A stretch of DNA of 64,000 nt from Mucilaginibacter sp. PAMC 26640. Lineage in GTDB: Bacteria; Bacteroidota; Bacteroidia; Sphingobacteriales; Sphingobacteriaceae. Below, in pieces: positions 57,536 to 64,000 of this stretch. The DNA is taken from assembly GCA_001596135.1 (NCBI GenBank), contig CP014773.1, positions 372,001-436,000 of the forward strand, in the 5' to 3' direction. Position numbers and translations under genes: made by a program. The notes beneath the pieces were generated by a model that was not told where the DNA came from, ran no database searches, and saw only the letters and a program-made list of their open reading frames with translations. The first letter of the stretch is position 1, and every line of letters begins with the position of its first letter.

Positions 57536-57688
57536 CTATTTATTTTGTTCAAGAGCAGAAAAATCAACCCCACATTTGCAGTTACTGCCACAGCTTTTTT
57601 TGGCAAATAACATTTTGTAAAACAAACGGCCTATGTAAAACAAGGCTGCAATAAATAGTATTATTATAATGATTGCTTGGATGTTCAT
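57536..57688 (-). CDS. FeoB-associated Cys-rich membrane protein-like small protein
   Basis: A 50-residue protein, starting ATG at 57688 and ending TAG at 57536. One hydrophobic helix (MNIQAIIIIILFIAALFYIG) is followed by RLFYKMLFAKK and a Cys cluster SCGSNCKCG (three Cys within seven residues), then a short polar tail. This is the layout of the small Cys-rich membrane proteins that often neighbour feoB ferrous iron transporters. No feoB is in the window. The frame is short but the composition is far from random. It lies upstream of the GT fusion gene on the same strand. Confidence 0.75.
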   Translation of the reverse strand: MNIQAIIIIILFIAALFYIGRLFYKMLFAKKSCGSNCKCGVDFSALEQNK

Positions 57689-57861
57689 AATGCAAAATTA
57701 CTCATTTATATAGACGTACAGTTATTAAAAAAAGTATAAAGCCTATTTGGCCGCGCCAAGACGAGCGCTCTATTTTAAATAACCAACTCAGGCGCCTTAT
57801 ATATGAATTTTGCTACACCACAATTTCAACTATAGCGTACTGATTTTTATAAAACGAATCG

Positions 57862-59058
57862 CTATCTATGCATAAAGGCTACTGTTCCGCCTACCCAATC
57901 AAAATCTTTATTGTAGCGCACGCCTATCATTTTTCCTTTGCTCAACCGGGCCAGGTTGATAGCGAGTGTCGGCTTCTTAGCACCATCCGGCCATAGGTAT
58001 AAAAGCCTTATTTCCACTTTGACCCCAGAGTCCGGCGATTGTAATACAGGCTCGTAATTCACTTTTTCCTGCAAAATCCAGTTTTCCGGGTCGGCAATTT
58101 TTTCAATATCGCCGTCCATAATATCGATGATCACTCCTTGTCCCGCAAAACTGAAGAGTGGCTTAAGCACATAATTGTGCAGATCTTCAGGAATGATATT
58201 CACCTCGTTAAGGAACTGCGTTTTTGGGATATAATTTCCATGAAGAAACGGCATCGTAAATTTACTGATGCGGTAAAACCAGTTAGGGTGGGCAATCCAC
58301 TCCACATCCAGCGGCTGACGGATATCAACCACCTTTTTAAAAATATCCGGGTCGCTTTCTATTTCGTCAAAAATCAGTCGGTTATAAATGCGGCAAATCC
58401 GCTTTTTTTCGCCGTTGGCAGCTACATAAAATAGTTGCCTACCTTCCTGGATCAGATCCGCCAGCGATACAACTGGAGTGCCGATATATCTTTGGGTGAT
58501 ATAAAAGTCAACAGCTGTTTTTTGGTTGGGTGCGTCTACGTCCATCAGTACCACCTCTTCGGGCTGGTAGGGCCCAACAATGGTTTGCCTTAACAGGGCA
58601 ATAAAAGCACTCTTGTCCATTCCATTGAAAAAAACGGTCTGATTGCCGGGGATATTAAACGCGTGGCGGTAATTTTCTCCCAAATGCACCTGGAAACCAT
58701 ACAATGAAGGAAAACCCTGCAGCTCTATCAGTTTGGGTACGATGTTGCCGGCACCATCCTTACATACCCCAAAATCAAGTGCGATAAAATGCGGATGATC
58801 ATTCTCATTAGGCACACGCCATTTTCCGGGTATGGCCCGCTCGGATAATTCCTTAAAATCCGCTTTGAGGATGGTGGCTACAATTTCGTCACCAGCCTGC
58901 ACCAATTTATCGCGAAAATCGTCCGTTAAAAAAACCGGAGTTTCGGCAATGCGGAACTCAATGGGCTTTTTTAAACCGTCGTTAAGCGATAATAAAAACT
59001 CAGCGTACTTTTCTTCGCTAAAGTGTTGGTTGAAAGGGATTCTGAGGGATGAGTTCAT
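57862..59058 (-). CDS. ATP-grasp-like protein, last gene of the amidoligase cluster
   Basis: 398 residues, cytoplasmic. The sequence VLKPLFSFAGQGVIIDI resembles the ATP-binding Lys/Gly-rich loop of ATP-grasp enzymes, NWILQEKVNYEP the following strand with Glu, and KVEIRLLYLW the metal-binding end. The order fits a glutathionylspermidine-synthase-like or divergent ATP-grasp fold; I do not recognise a named family. It would form an amide bond between a carboxylate and an amine. I used ATG 59058 rather than a TTG two codons earlier. It is 87 bases downstream of the amidotransferase gene on the same strand. Confidence 0.65.
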   Translation of the reverse strand: MNSSLRIPFNQHFSEEKYAEFLLSLNDGLKKPIEFRIAETPVFLTDDFRDKLVQAGDEIVATILKADFKELSERAIPGKWRVPNENDHPHFIALDFGVCKDGAGNIVPKLIELQGFPSLYGFQVHLGENYRHAFNIPGNQTVFFNGMDKSAFIALLRQTIVGPYQPEEVVLMDVDAPNQKTAVDFYITQRYIGTPVVSLADLIQEGRQLFYVAANGEKKRICRIYNRLIFDEIESDPDIFKKVVDIRQPLDVEWIAHPNWFYRISKFTMPFLHGNYIPKTQFLNEVNIIPEDLHNYVLKPLFSFAGQGVIIDIMDGDIEKIADPENWILQEKVNYEPVLQSPDSGVKVEIRLLYLWPDGAKKPTLAINLARLSKGKMIGVRYNKDFDWVGGTVAFMHR

Positions 59059-59145
59059 AAGCAATTCATTTTCCTTATCTATATCGAATTATATTAACGA
59101 CTTTTCAGCTATCAGCACATTCTTTCCCTCTTCGCTCCTCCGTTC

Positions 59146-59991
59146 TCAGGATGGCATTGAAGATGATGATAAGCCCAAAATCGCGCCATCCAAAAAGTTG
59201 GGGATGATGGTGCTTTGGGTATGGGCTATTTTATCCGGATCATCCAGCCGCTGCAGCATTTCTTTGTATTTGGCTTCACCATGCTCGTTTATTACCTCGT
59301 CTTTTTTATCCTCGCGCAGCAACATCGTTTTTATACCATGTGGATCTGCCTCCGGGTGAAACTGGGTAGCAATAAACTCATTTGTAAAACGAATAGCCAT
59401 CAATGCACGCGGCAGATCTACATACGGCCGCTCTTTTTCTACCGCCAGTATCGTCATCCCCAGTTCGTCAAAGCGCTTTTTATCCGGGTTGATCACCTGC
59501 CAGCTGCGCGAATCTACGGTGTAGAACGGGTCATACGCACCTTGAAAAACAGGATCGTGTTTGCCTTCTCCCGTTAAATGCACGGGCAAAATACCAAACG
59601 ACGGCGACCTGCGGGTATTAATATCTCCCAAGGCATATTTGCGGCACATCAGCTGAAACGAGTGACAAACAAAAAACGCATGCTTCTTTTTTCCGCTGTT
59701 CCCCAGGTTGTGATCTTCCAGTTTATCAATTAACCTGAAATATTTTTTCTCCCACTCCGTGCCATCACTATCTATCGGGCTGCCCGGGCCGCCACTTGAT
59801 ATATAAGCATCAAAGCCTATACCCGGTACCTGCGCTTTCCGGCGCACATCAAATACTTCGTAGCTTAGGTTAAGGCTGTGCTTAGCTTTGTAGCGTTCCA
59901 ATATCTCACGGAAACCACGCATCCCCTCATTTGCCACACCATCGTACAGATCCAGTATCGCAATCTTTATTTCCGGTTTCTCTGTGTTCAT
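59146..59991 (-). CDS. Class I glutamine amidotransferase (GMP synthase-like)
   Basis: 281 residues. Nucleophile Cys109 in FVCHSFQLM, and the His-Glu pair in QFHPEADP near the C-terminal side, so the class I triad looks complete. The elbow is unusual: CHSFQ instead of the common CLGxQ, with Ser where a Gly is normal. It opens as IKIAILDLYDGVANEGM and carries SSGGPGSP (oxyanion region). There is no synthetase domain, so it would feed ammonia to a partner; the ATP-grasp and GCS2 proteins beside it are candidates. I used ATG 59991, not the TTG just before it. A 9-base gap separates it from the small upstream gene. Confidence 0.82.
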   Translation of the reverse strand: MNTEKPEIKIAILDLYDGVANEGMRGFREILERYKAKHSLNLSYEVFDVRRKAQVPGIGFDAYISSGGPGSPIDSDGTEWEKKYFRLIDKLEDHNLGNSGKKKHAFFVCHSFQLMCRKYALGDINTRRSPSFGILPVHLTGEGKHDPVFQGAYDPFYTVDSRSWQVINPDKKRFDELGMTILAVEKERPYVDLPRALMAIRFTNEFIATQFHPEADPHGIKTMLLREDKKDEVINEHGEAKYKEMLQRLDDPDKIAHTQSTIIPNFLDGAILGLSSSSMPS

Positions 59992-60000
59992 CAATCCTTT

Positions 60001-60201
60001 TTAACCTTTTATAAGCTGCTGCAGTTGTTCAATCAATATGACTTCTACACTTCCATTTACAAAGTTAGAAAATGCAAAAGTTTTACCACCGGCATTGTAT
60101 TCACCCATGTAAAAGCCTTTTATTTCTTCACCATTCTCTTTTCGGAGGGTTATTCCGTCGTTTAGTTTCAACTGCAATCCCTCAAAGCTCTGTATATCCA
60201 T
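60001..60201 (-). CDS. Small 66-residue protein coupled to the GCS2 ligase
   Basis: The ATG at 60201 shares its A with the stop codon of the GCS2 gene (TAATG), a strong sign of translational coupling. The sequence (LKLNDGITLRKENGEEIKGFYMGEYNAGGKTFAFSNF-like, given here only in part as GFYMGEYNAGGKTFAF) looks like a small beta-rich domain with no signal peptide. I know no family for it. It lies between the ligase and the amidotransferase (9-base gap), so it may be a carrier, substrate or subunit of the cluster's product pathway. Confidence 0.7.
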   Translation of the reverse strand: MDIQSFEGLQLKLNDGITLRKENGEEIKGFYMGEYNAGGKTFAFSNFVNGSVEVILIEQLQQLIKG

Positions 60202-61298
60202 TAAATTCCCTTTAGTGTTTGCGATGTGATGTAATCCACCACGTCTTCAAATTTATTGTTTTGGTTGTAAATAGCCAACTGCCTGTCGGCACCTGTACCA
60301 TGCTCCAATATCTTATGAACATATTGCAGTTCATCACGGCAACCCAGATCGTCTACCACGTCGTCAATAAAATCCAGTAGTTCCAGTATTAGCGCGCGGG
60401 TATTTACCTCCAGTTCTTTACCAAAATCTATCATTTTACCATCAATACCATAACGCGCTGCGCGCCATTTATTTTCATTAATGAGCGCCCTGTTATAAGT
60501 AATGAATTTCATATTAGATAACCGCAGTTTATAAAGCTTGGCGCAAATACACTGAAAAAGTGCTACCATCGTCATGGTTTCATCTATCAGCATCGGGCAA
60601 TCGCAAACACGAAATTCGATGGTTTCAAAGAACGGATGTACCCTGAGATCCCACCAGATCTTCTTAGCATTATCTATACAGTTGGTTTTCACCAGCAGCT
60701 TTATATAATTATCATAATCCTCAATACTGGCAAAGTAGTCTGGTATTCCCGTTCTTGGGAATTTATCAAACACCTTGGTACGAAAAGATTTATACCCGGT
60801 GTTTCTGCCCTCCCAAAACGGCGAATTGGTGGATAATGCATAAACGTGCGGCAAAAAATACCTGGCCTGGTTGGCAATGTTAATTGCCATATCCCGCGAC
60901 TGGATGCCCACATGCACATGCAAGCCAAAAATGAGGTTGGATCTAGCTGCTTCCTGCAACTCATCCACAATTTCAAAGTACCTGGGATGATCCGTGATCA
61001 GCTGGTGCTGCCAGTGTGAAAAAGGGTGCGTCCCCGCTGCACCAATCCGCAAACCCAAGTCCCCGGCCAGTTGGGCAACGGTTCCGCGCAGTTTAGTCAC
61101 CTCTCTGCGGGCTTCATCGGTATTTTGGCAAATATGGGTACCTACCTCTACAACAGCCTGGTGCATTTCGGCCTTTACCTGGTCCTCGTGAATCTTCTGT
61201 GCCCCATCCACAATTTTTTGCTGATGCGATTTTAGCTCCCTGGTAACAGGGTCAATCACCATAAATTCTTCTTCAACACCTAAAGTGAAATTATTCAT
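60201..61298 (-). CDS. Carboxylate-amine ligase of the GCS2/YbdK family
   Basis: 365 residues, cytoplasmic. Related to glutamate-cysteine ligase type 2 and E. coli YbdK. Motifs: an N-terminal TLGVEEEFMVIDPVTREL with the metal Glu cluster, GAAGTHPFSHWQHQ, LIFGLHVHVG, FFETIEFRVCD and the C-terminal part ELLDFIDDV. The family joins a carboxylate to an amine using ATP; a defined substrate is not known for most members. It is coupled to the small gene 60001-60201 by TAATG. Upstream is the 244-base repeat-like element. Confidence 0.9.
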   Translation of the reverse strand: MNNFTLGVEEEFMVIDPVTRELKSHQQKIVDGAQKIHEDQVKAEMHQAVVEVGTHICQNTDEARREVTKLRGTVAQLAGDLGLRIGAAGTHPFSHWQHQLITDHPRYFEIVDELQEAARSNLIFGLHVHVGIQSRDMAINIANQARYFLPHVYALSTNSPFWEGRNTGYKSFRTKVFDKFPRTGIPDYFASIEDYDNYIKLLVKTNCIDNAKKIWWDLRVHPFFETIEFRVCDCPMLIDETMTMVALFQCICAKLYKLRLSNMKFITYNRALINENKWRAARYGIDGKMIDFGKELEVNTRALILELLDFIDDVVDDLGCRDELQYVHKILEHGTGADRQLAIYNQNNKFEDVVDYITSQTLKGI

Positions 61299-61353
61299 AA
61301 TTGGTTAGGGGTTTGGTTTGATGTACCTATATTGGGTTTACTGCTTTTATCAT

Positions 61354-61529
61354 TGTTGGGGCGTTGCCTCCGGCCAGGCTTTCCGCTCATACTGCACAGG
61401 CCTTAACCACAACGCCGGTATCCGCTACAATCCTTAACGCGGACATTTGTACCCATTGTCCGTTCCAGCGAGACCCTGAATATTGGGTCTCTACCGGGTG
61501 CTATCCACTTGTTAAACCGACGGACAATG
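61354..61529. repeat. Structured intergenic element with nested inverted repeats
   Basis: In the gap between two ligase genes, a segment beginning near GGGGCGTTGCCTCCGG and running to AACGCGGAC looks like a known kind of Bacteroidota intergenic repeat (GGGCGTT ... CTATCC/ATCCTTAACGC). It is followed by CATTGTCCGT (61454-61463) and its exact complement ACGGACAATG (61520-61529), which enclose the hairpin GAGACCC-8 bases-GGGTCTC (61470-61491). A weak frame on the plus strand through here is not convincing. Confidence 0.5.
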
Positions 61530-61542
61530 AAAAACATTCCTG

Positions 61543-62613
61543 TTATTTCTTAGACTTTTTAGGCGCCGCTTCCTTAACTGCTGCTTTAGCTTTCTTCGGC
61601 TTCGGTTCCTCAATTGTTGCCACGGATACATCTTCGGCTATTGCAGCTTTTGCGGCTGCCACTAAAGGTTTTCCAGCAATCCCTGCGCGAACGTATTCGC
61701 CCCAGGTAAGATTATCCCGGTCAGCTTTTTGAGCTTTTGCACGTTCTATGGCATAGCTCGCAGAGGTTTCTACCACCCATTCAAAGTTATCCTGGCCAAC
61801 GCTTGTTACTTCTGCATCCGGCGCAGGGTTACAAAAATCAATAGCATATGGAATGCCATCGCGCACCGCGAATTCAACGGTATTAAAATCGTAACCCAGG
61901 TACTGGTTCAGTTGCAATACGTACTTAGTAATAGTATCCAACATTTTTTTTGATGCCGGTGCTTTGCCATGCTCATAGCGCAGGTGGTGCGGGTTGCGAG
62001 GCTCGTATTGCATAATGCGCACATGCTTGCCGCCAATACAATAGCAGCGGAAATAGTCATCAAAGATGATCTCTTCCTGCAGCAGCATTACCAATTGCTT
62101 TGTTTGCGCAAATTTTTCCCAAAGATCCTCTTTATCAGCAATTTTATAAACATCGCGCCAGCCGCCGCCGTCGAAAGGTTTCATGTATGCCGGGAAACCC
62201 ACGTAATTAAATATCGCATCCCAATCCAGCGGGAAGGCCAGGTTACGGAAAGAGCGGTCGGTAGTACTGTCCGGGTGGTCTTTTGAAGGAAGTAATACGG
62301 TTTTGGGCACAGGTACGCCCAATTTAACAGCCAGCGCGTTGTTGAAAAACTTCTCGTCTGCACTCCACCAGAAGGGGTTATTGATCACCGCCGTACCCGT
62401 GATAGCTGCGTTTTTTAGCGATGCGCGGTAGAAGGGTACATCCTGCGAAATCCTATCCACAATTACCGAGTAGCCCAGCGGCTCGCCCTGCATCATTTTA
62501 TCAATGCGGACAAATTCGGCCGTGATGTTTTTTTCGGCTTTCTCGTTGATCTTATCAACAAACGCCTGAGGAAAAGAATTTTCCTGACCGAATAAGATGC
62601 CTATTTTTTTCAT
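61543..62613 (-). CDS. ATP-grasp domain ligase with a Lys/Ala-rich tail
   Basis: 356 residues. Three-part ATP-grasp layout: GILFGQENSFPQAFVDKI at the start, FPAYMKPFDGGGWRDVY (ATP-binding Lys and Gly loop), VMLLQEEII, then FNTVEFAVRDGIPYAIDFCNP with the Glu/Asp/Asn metal ligands. The last 30 residues are low complexity, PKPKKAKAAVKEAAPKKSKK, unlike the rest and like histone-type tails. The family forms amide bonds; the substrate is unknown. It lies downstream of the esterase gene, separated by a 15-bp tandem repeat. Confidence 0.82.
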   Translation of the reverse strand: MKKIGILFGQENSFPQAFVDKINEKAEKNITAEFVRIDKMMQGEPLGYSVIVDRISQDVPFYRASLKNAAITGTAVINNPFWWSADEKFFNNALAVKLGVPVPKTVLLPSKDHPDSTTDRSFRNLAFPLDWDAIFNYVGFPAYMKPFDGGGWRDVYKIADKEDLWEKFAQTKQLVMLLQEEIIFDDYFRCYCIGGKHVRIMQYEPRNPHHLRYEHGKAPASKKMLDTITKYVLQLNQYLGYDFNTVEFAVRDGIPYAIDFCNPAPDAEVTSVGQDNFEWVVETSASYAIERAKAQKADRDNLTWGEYVRAGIAGKPLVAAAKAAIAEDVSVATIEEPKPKKAKAAVKEAAPKKSKK

Positions 62614-62683
62614 GCAAATGTTTTTATAATGGTTGATGTTTGTCTTTTATTTTCTCCTGCCTCTTGATTTCTTGGATCTTGAC

Positions 62684-62728
62684 TCTTGATCTCCTGCTTC
62701 TTGATCTCCTGCTTCTTGATCTCCTGCT
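62684..62728 (-). repeat. Three 15-bp tandem repeats, each with AGGAG
   Basis: TCTTGATCTCCTGCT is repeated exactly three times (62684-62698, 62699-62713, 62714-62728), directly after the esterase stop codon. On the coding (minus) strand each unit contains AGGAG, a Shine-Dalgarno-like sequence, in a purine-rich stretch ahead of the ATP-grasp gene start at 62613. A partial, degenerate unit precedes them. Confidence 0.7.
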
Positions 62729-62729
62729 T

Positions 62730-63437
62730 CTATTTAATCGTGCTCAAATAATGCGGAAACATTTCTTTCCAGATCGGCCAGTCGTGGTTAGCGTCCGGCC
62801 TGATATCCAGCCAATGATTAATGTTTTTGGCCCGCAAAATGTTTGACATTTCTATATTATATCCCTTGCACATGTCGTGCTCTGATGTGCACAGGATAAT
62901 GTTCATGCGCCACAACCATTCGTTATTGCTGCCCGGTATAAAATCTACCGGGTTGTTATAATAAACGTTTTCATCGTGGTAGCCATCGGTAAACATTTTG
63001 ATATCGAACGCACCACCCATCGTAAATAGGTGCGCCACTTTTTCGGGATGTTTAAATGCAAAATTAGCTGCGTGGTAACCGCCAAAACTGCATCCTGCCA
63101 TTGCTACGCGGCCAACACCGGTTTCGTGCTGCGCCCAGGGGACCAGCTCATCTAAAAGCATTTTATCGTAACGGGCATAATTGCGGGCGCGGTCTGCCGG
63201 GTGGATGCCCTTATCGTACCAGCTGCGGTCGTCGATCGTATCGGGGCAGTAGATCTTCACCAAGCCCTCCTCTACAAACCAGCGCACGCCCTCAACCAGT
63301 CCAAAGTCTTTGTTCTGATGGAAGCGGCCCTTGGTGGTCGGGAACAGGATAACCGGGTAACCCCGGTCGCCAAAAACCAGCATTTCCAGGTCCATATTTA
63401 CGTTGGGTGAGTACCAGCGGTGATATTGTTCTTTCAA
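62730..63437 (-). CDS. Esterase-family alpha/beta hydrolase
   Basis: 235 residues. Nucleophile Ser117 in the elbow AGCSFGGYHA; the putative His is in DANHDWPIW near the end and an acidic residue is in CTSEHDMC. The N-terminus (KEQYHRWYSPNVNMDLEMLVFG) resembles the esterase/PHB-depolymerase-like enterochelin-esterase group. The start is TTG at 63437, with no in-frame ATG upstream within reach; this is somewhat uncertain. First gene of the cluster, divergent from the gene at 63907. It could release, trim or transfer an acyl product. Confidence 0.8.
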   Translation of the reverse strand: MKEQYHRWYSPNVNMDLEMLVFGDRGYPVILFPTTKGRFHQNKDFGLVEGVRWFVEEGLVKIYCPDTIDDRSWYDKGIHPADRARNYARYDKMLLDELVPWAQHETGVGRVAMAGCSFGGYHAANFAFKHPEKVAHLFTMGGAFDIKMFTDGYHDENVYYNNPVDFIPGSNNEWLWRMNIILCTSEHDMCKGYNIEMSNILRAKNINHWLDIRPDANHDWPIWKEMFPHYLSTIK

Positions 63438-63528
63438 GATGAATTGTTTGAGAGGGTAAGTTAGCAGGTTTGTATGTAAATGTCAACAACCCTCAAAATA
63501 ATCCTCACACCATCAATTTAACAGCCGG

Positions 63529-63698
63529 GGTGTTTCACTCCGCGAATGTGAATCGGGTGAAACACCTTTATAACTGATAATCAATAATTTGCATTTTTTA
63601 ATGAAACACCTTTTTACCCGGATATTTAACTAAATCCTTTATTTACAACAAGTTGAACAATACACCTTTTAGGGATGAATCACCCGAAGTGAAACACC
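63529..63698. repeat. Series of TGAAACACC motifs between divergent genes
   Basis: GTGAAACACC occurs at 63557-63566 and 63689-63698, TGAAACACC at 63602-63610, and the inverse GGTGTTTCAC at 63529-63538. The three direct copies start 44 and 88 bases apart (63558, 63602, 63690), and a degenerate copy (TGAACAATACACC) lies near 63654. The first two have the sequence CACCTTT after them. The inverse copy and the first direct copy can pair into a hairpin. The whole 469-base gap 63438-63906 has no gene I can support. Confidence 0.6.
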
Positions 63699-63878
63699 TG
63701 GAGTTAAAAATATGCCCATTTTCTGTGTAAATTTTACACTACTTTTCAACTAATCCTCCCCTACTTTTTCAGGGGGCCACCCTATATCAAAAAACTGCCA
63801 AATGTAAAGGCTAAGCAATTATTAGCCGATTTACCGTGGCAAATACCCTTGCTAGTCAAAATTTTAAAACTATAACCT

Positions 63879-63886
63879 TATTTTTG
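63879..63886 (+). promoter_or_regulatory. TAnnTTTG box of the last gene
   Basis: TATTTTTG fits the Bacteroidota -7 element, 20 bases before the ATG at 63907. The upstream TTG at 63849-63851 is farther than usual, so the -33 part is doubtful. Confidence 0.4.
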
Positions 63887-63906
63887 TACCCTTTATTAAA
63901 TTAGCT

Positions 63907-64000
63907 ATGTACAGATACGGTACAACAACAGAAATGATCATTACCAGGCAGGAGCTTACCATCCAATCAACCGTACTCAACCGTAATGTTACCTGCACTT
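63907..64000 (+). CDS. Start of a gene truncated by the window end, possibly a second esterase
   Basis: Open from ATG at 63907 (or ATG 63934) to the end of the window, giving 31 residues. The visible part, MIITRQELTIQSTVLNRNVT, resembles the start of exported or cytoplasmic alpha/beta-hydrolase esterases, where such a strand precedes the first core strand, but this is too short to be sure. It is divergent from the esterase at 62730-63437 and shares its control region. Confidence 0.4.
   Translation, partial: MYRYGTTTEMIITRQELTIQSTVLNRNVTCT

Noticed and set aside
61364..61732. Plus-strand reading frame through the nested repeat element
   Set aside because: Half of it is antisense to the ATP-grasp tail and the rest runs through structured repeats; composition is not protein-like.
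63529..63698. CRISPR-like array
   Set aside because: The repeated unit is only 9-10 bases, one copy is inverted and the copies degrade, and no cas gene is present.

Overview
The window looks like chromosomal DNA of a gliding-type Bacteroidota, most likely Sphingobacteriaceae (Mucilaginibacter/Pedobacter-like). This rests on a complete gldKLMN operon, gldJ, porV and an sprE/porW-like gene for the type IX secretion system (T9SS), a GLPGLI protein beside a large outer-membrane barrel, a subtilase with a C-terminal T9SS sorting domain, TAnnTTTG promoter boxes, and Bacteroidota-style lipoboxes. GC content looks moderate. I saw no rRNA, tRNA, CRISPR array, prophage or insertion sequence. The genus is an inference from gene content.

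Layout. 1-5.6 kb (+): 3' part of an sprE/porW-like TPR gene, a class A penicillin-binding protein, uvrC. 5.7-12.4 kb (-): DUF4271 protein, hemD, gldK, gldL, gldM, gldN, ending at a strong terminator. 12.9-17.3 kb (-): flavin reductase and a CheB-CheR-PAS-histidine kinase. 17.6-28.8 kb (+): hemW, a fasciclin protein, two tandem JmjC/cupin-like genes, a PfkB kinase, a VWA + MoxR-type ATPase pair, a membrane metallophosphoesterase, a UbiA-like protein and a methyltransferase. 29-33.3 kb (-): an S9-family lipoprotein that has lost catalytic residues, then a sensor kinase and its response regulator. 33.5-44 kb (+): TPR protein, DUF4286 protein, rfbC-like epimerase, M57 metalloprotease, S8 subtilase, outer-membrane barrel and GLPGLI protein. 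44-46.8 kb (-): sugar isomerase, Gfo/Idh/MocA oxidoreductase, YkuK-like protein. 47.2-50.2 kb (+): GAF/PAS histidine kinase. 50.3-53.8 kb: gldJ (-) divergent from porV and ispF (+). 54.1-57.5 kb (-): GH18-like/NodB/GT2 fusion. 57.5-63.4 kb (-): a small Cys-rich membrane protein, then a cluster of amide-bond-forming enzymes. 63.9 kb (+): start of a further gene.

How it works together. GldK, GldL, GldM, GldN, GldJ, PorV and SprE/PorW are the core of the secretion and gliding machine. The S8 subtilase carries the sorting signal that this machine reads, so machine and cargo lie in the same window. HemD and HemW belong to heme synthesis and delivery; PBP1A and the fusion glycosyltransferase belong to the envelope.

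The best candidate for an undescribed system is the cluster at 57.9-63.4 kb: two different ATP-grasp proteins, a GCS2/YbdK carboxylate-amine ligase, a class I glutamine amidotransferase, a translationally coupled 66-residue protein and an esterase. It reads like a pathway for a small amide- or peptide-linked compound. It is flanked by unusual repeats: a TGAAACACC motif series, a 15-bp purine-rich tandem repeat carrying AGGAG, and a nested inverted-repeat element. The second candidate is the S9-like lipoprotein (catalytic Ser to Gly, His to Ala) encoded 6-7 bases upstream of a sensor kinase.
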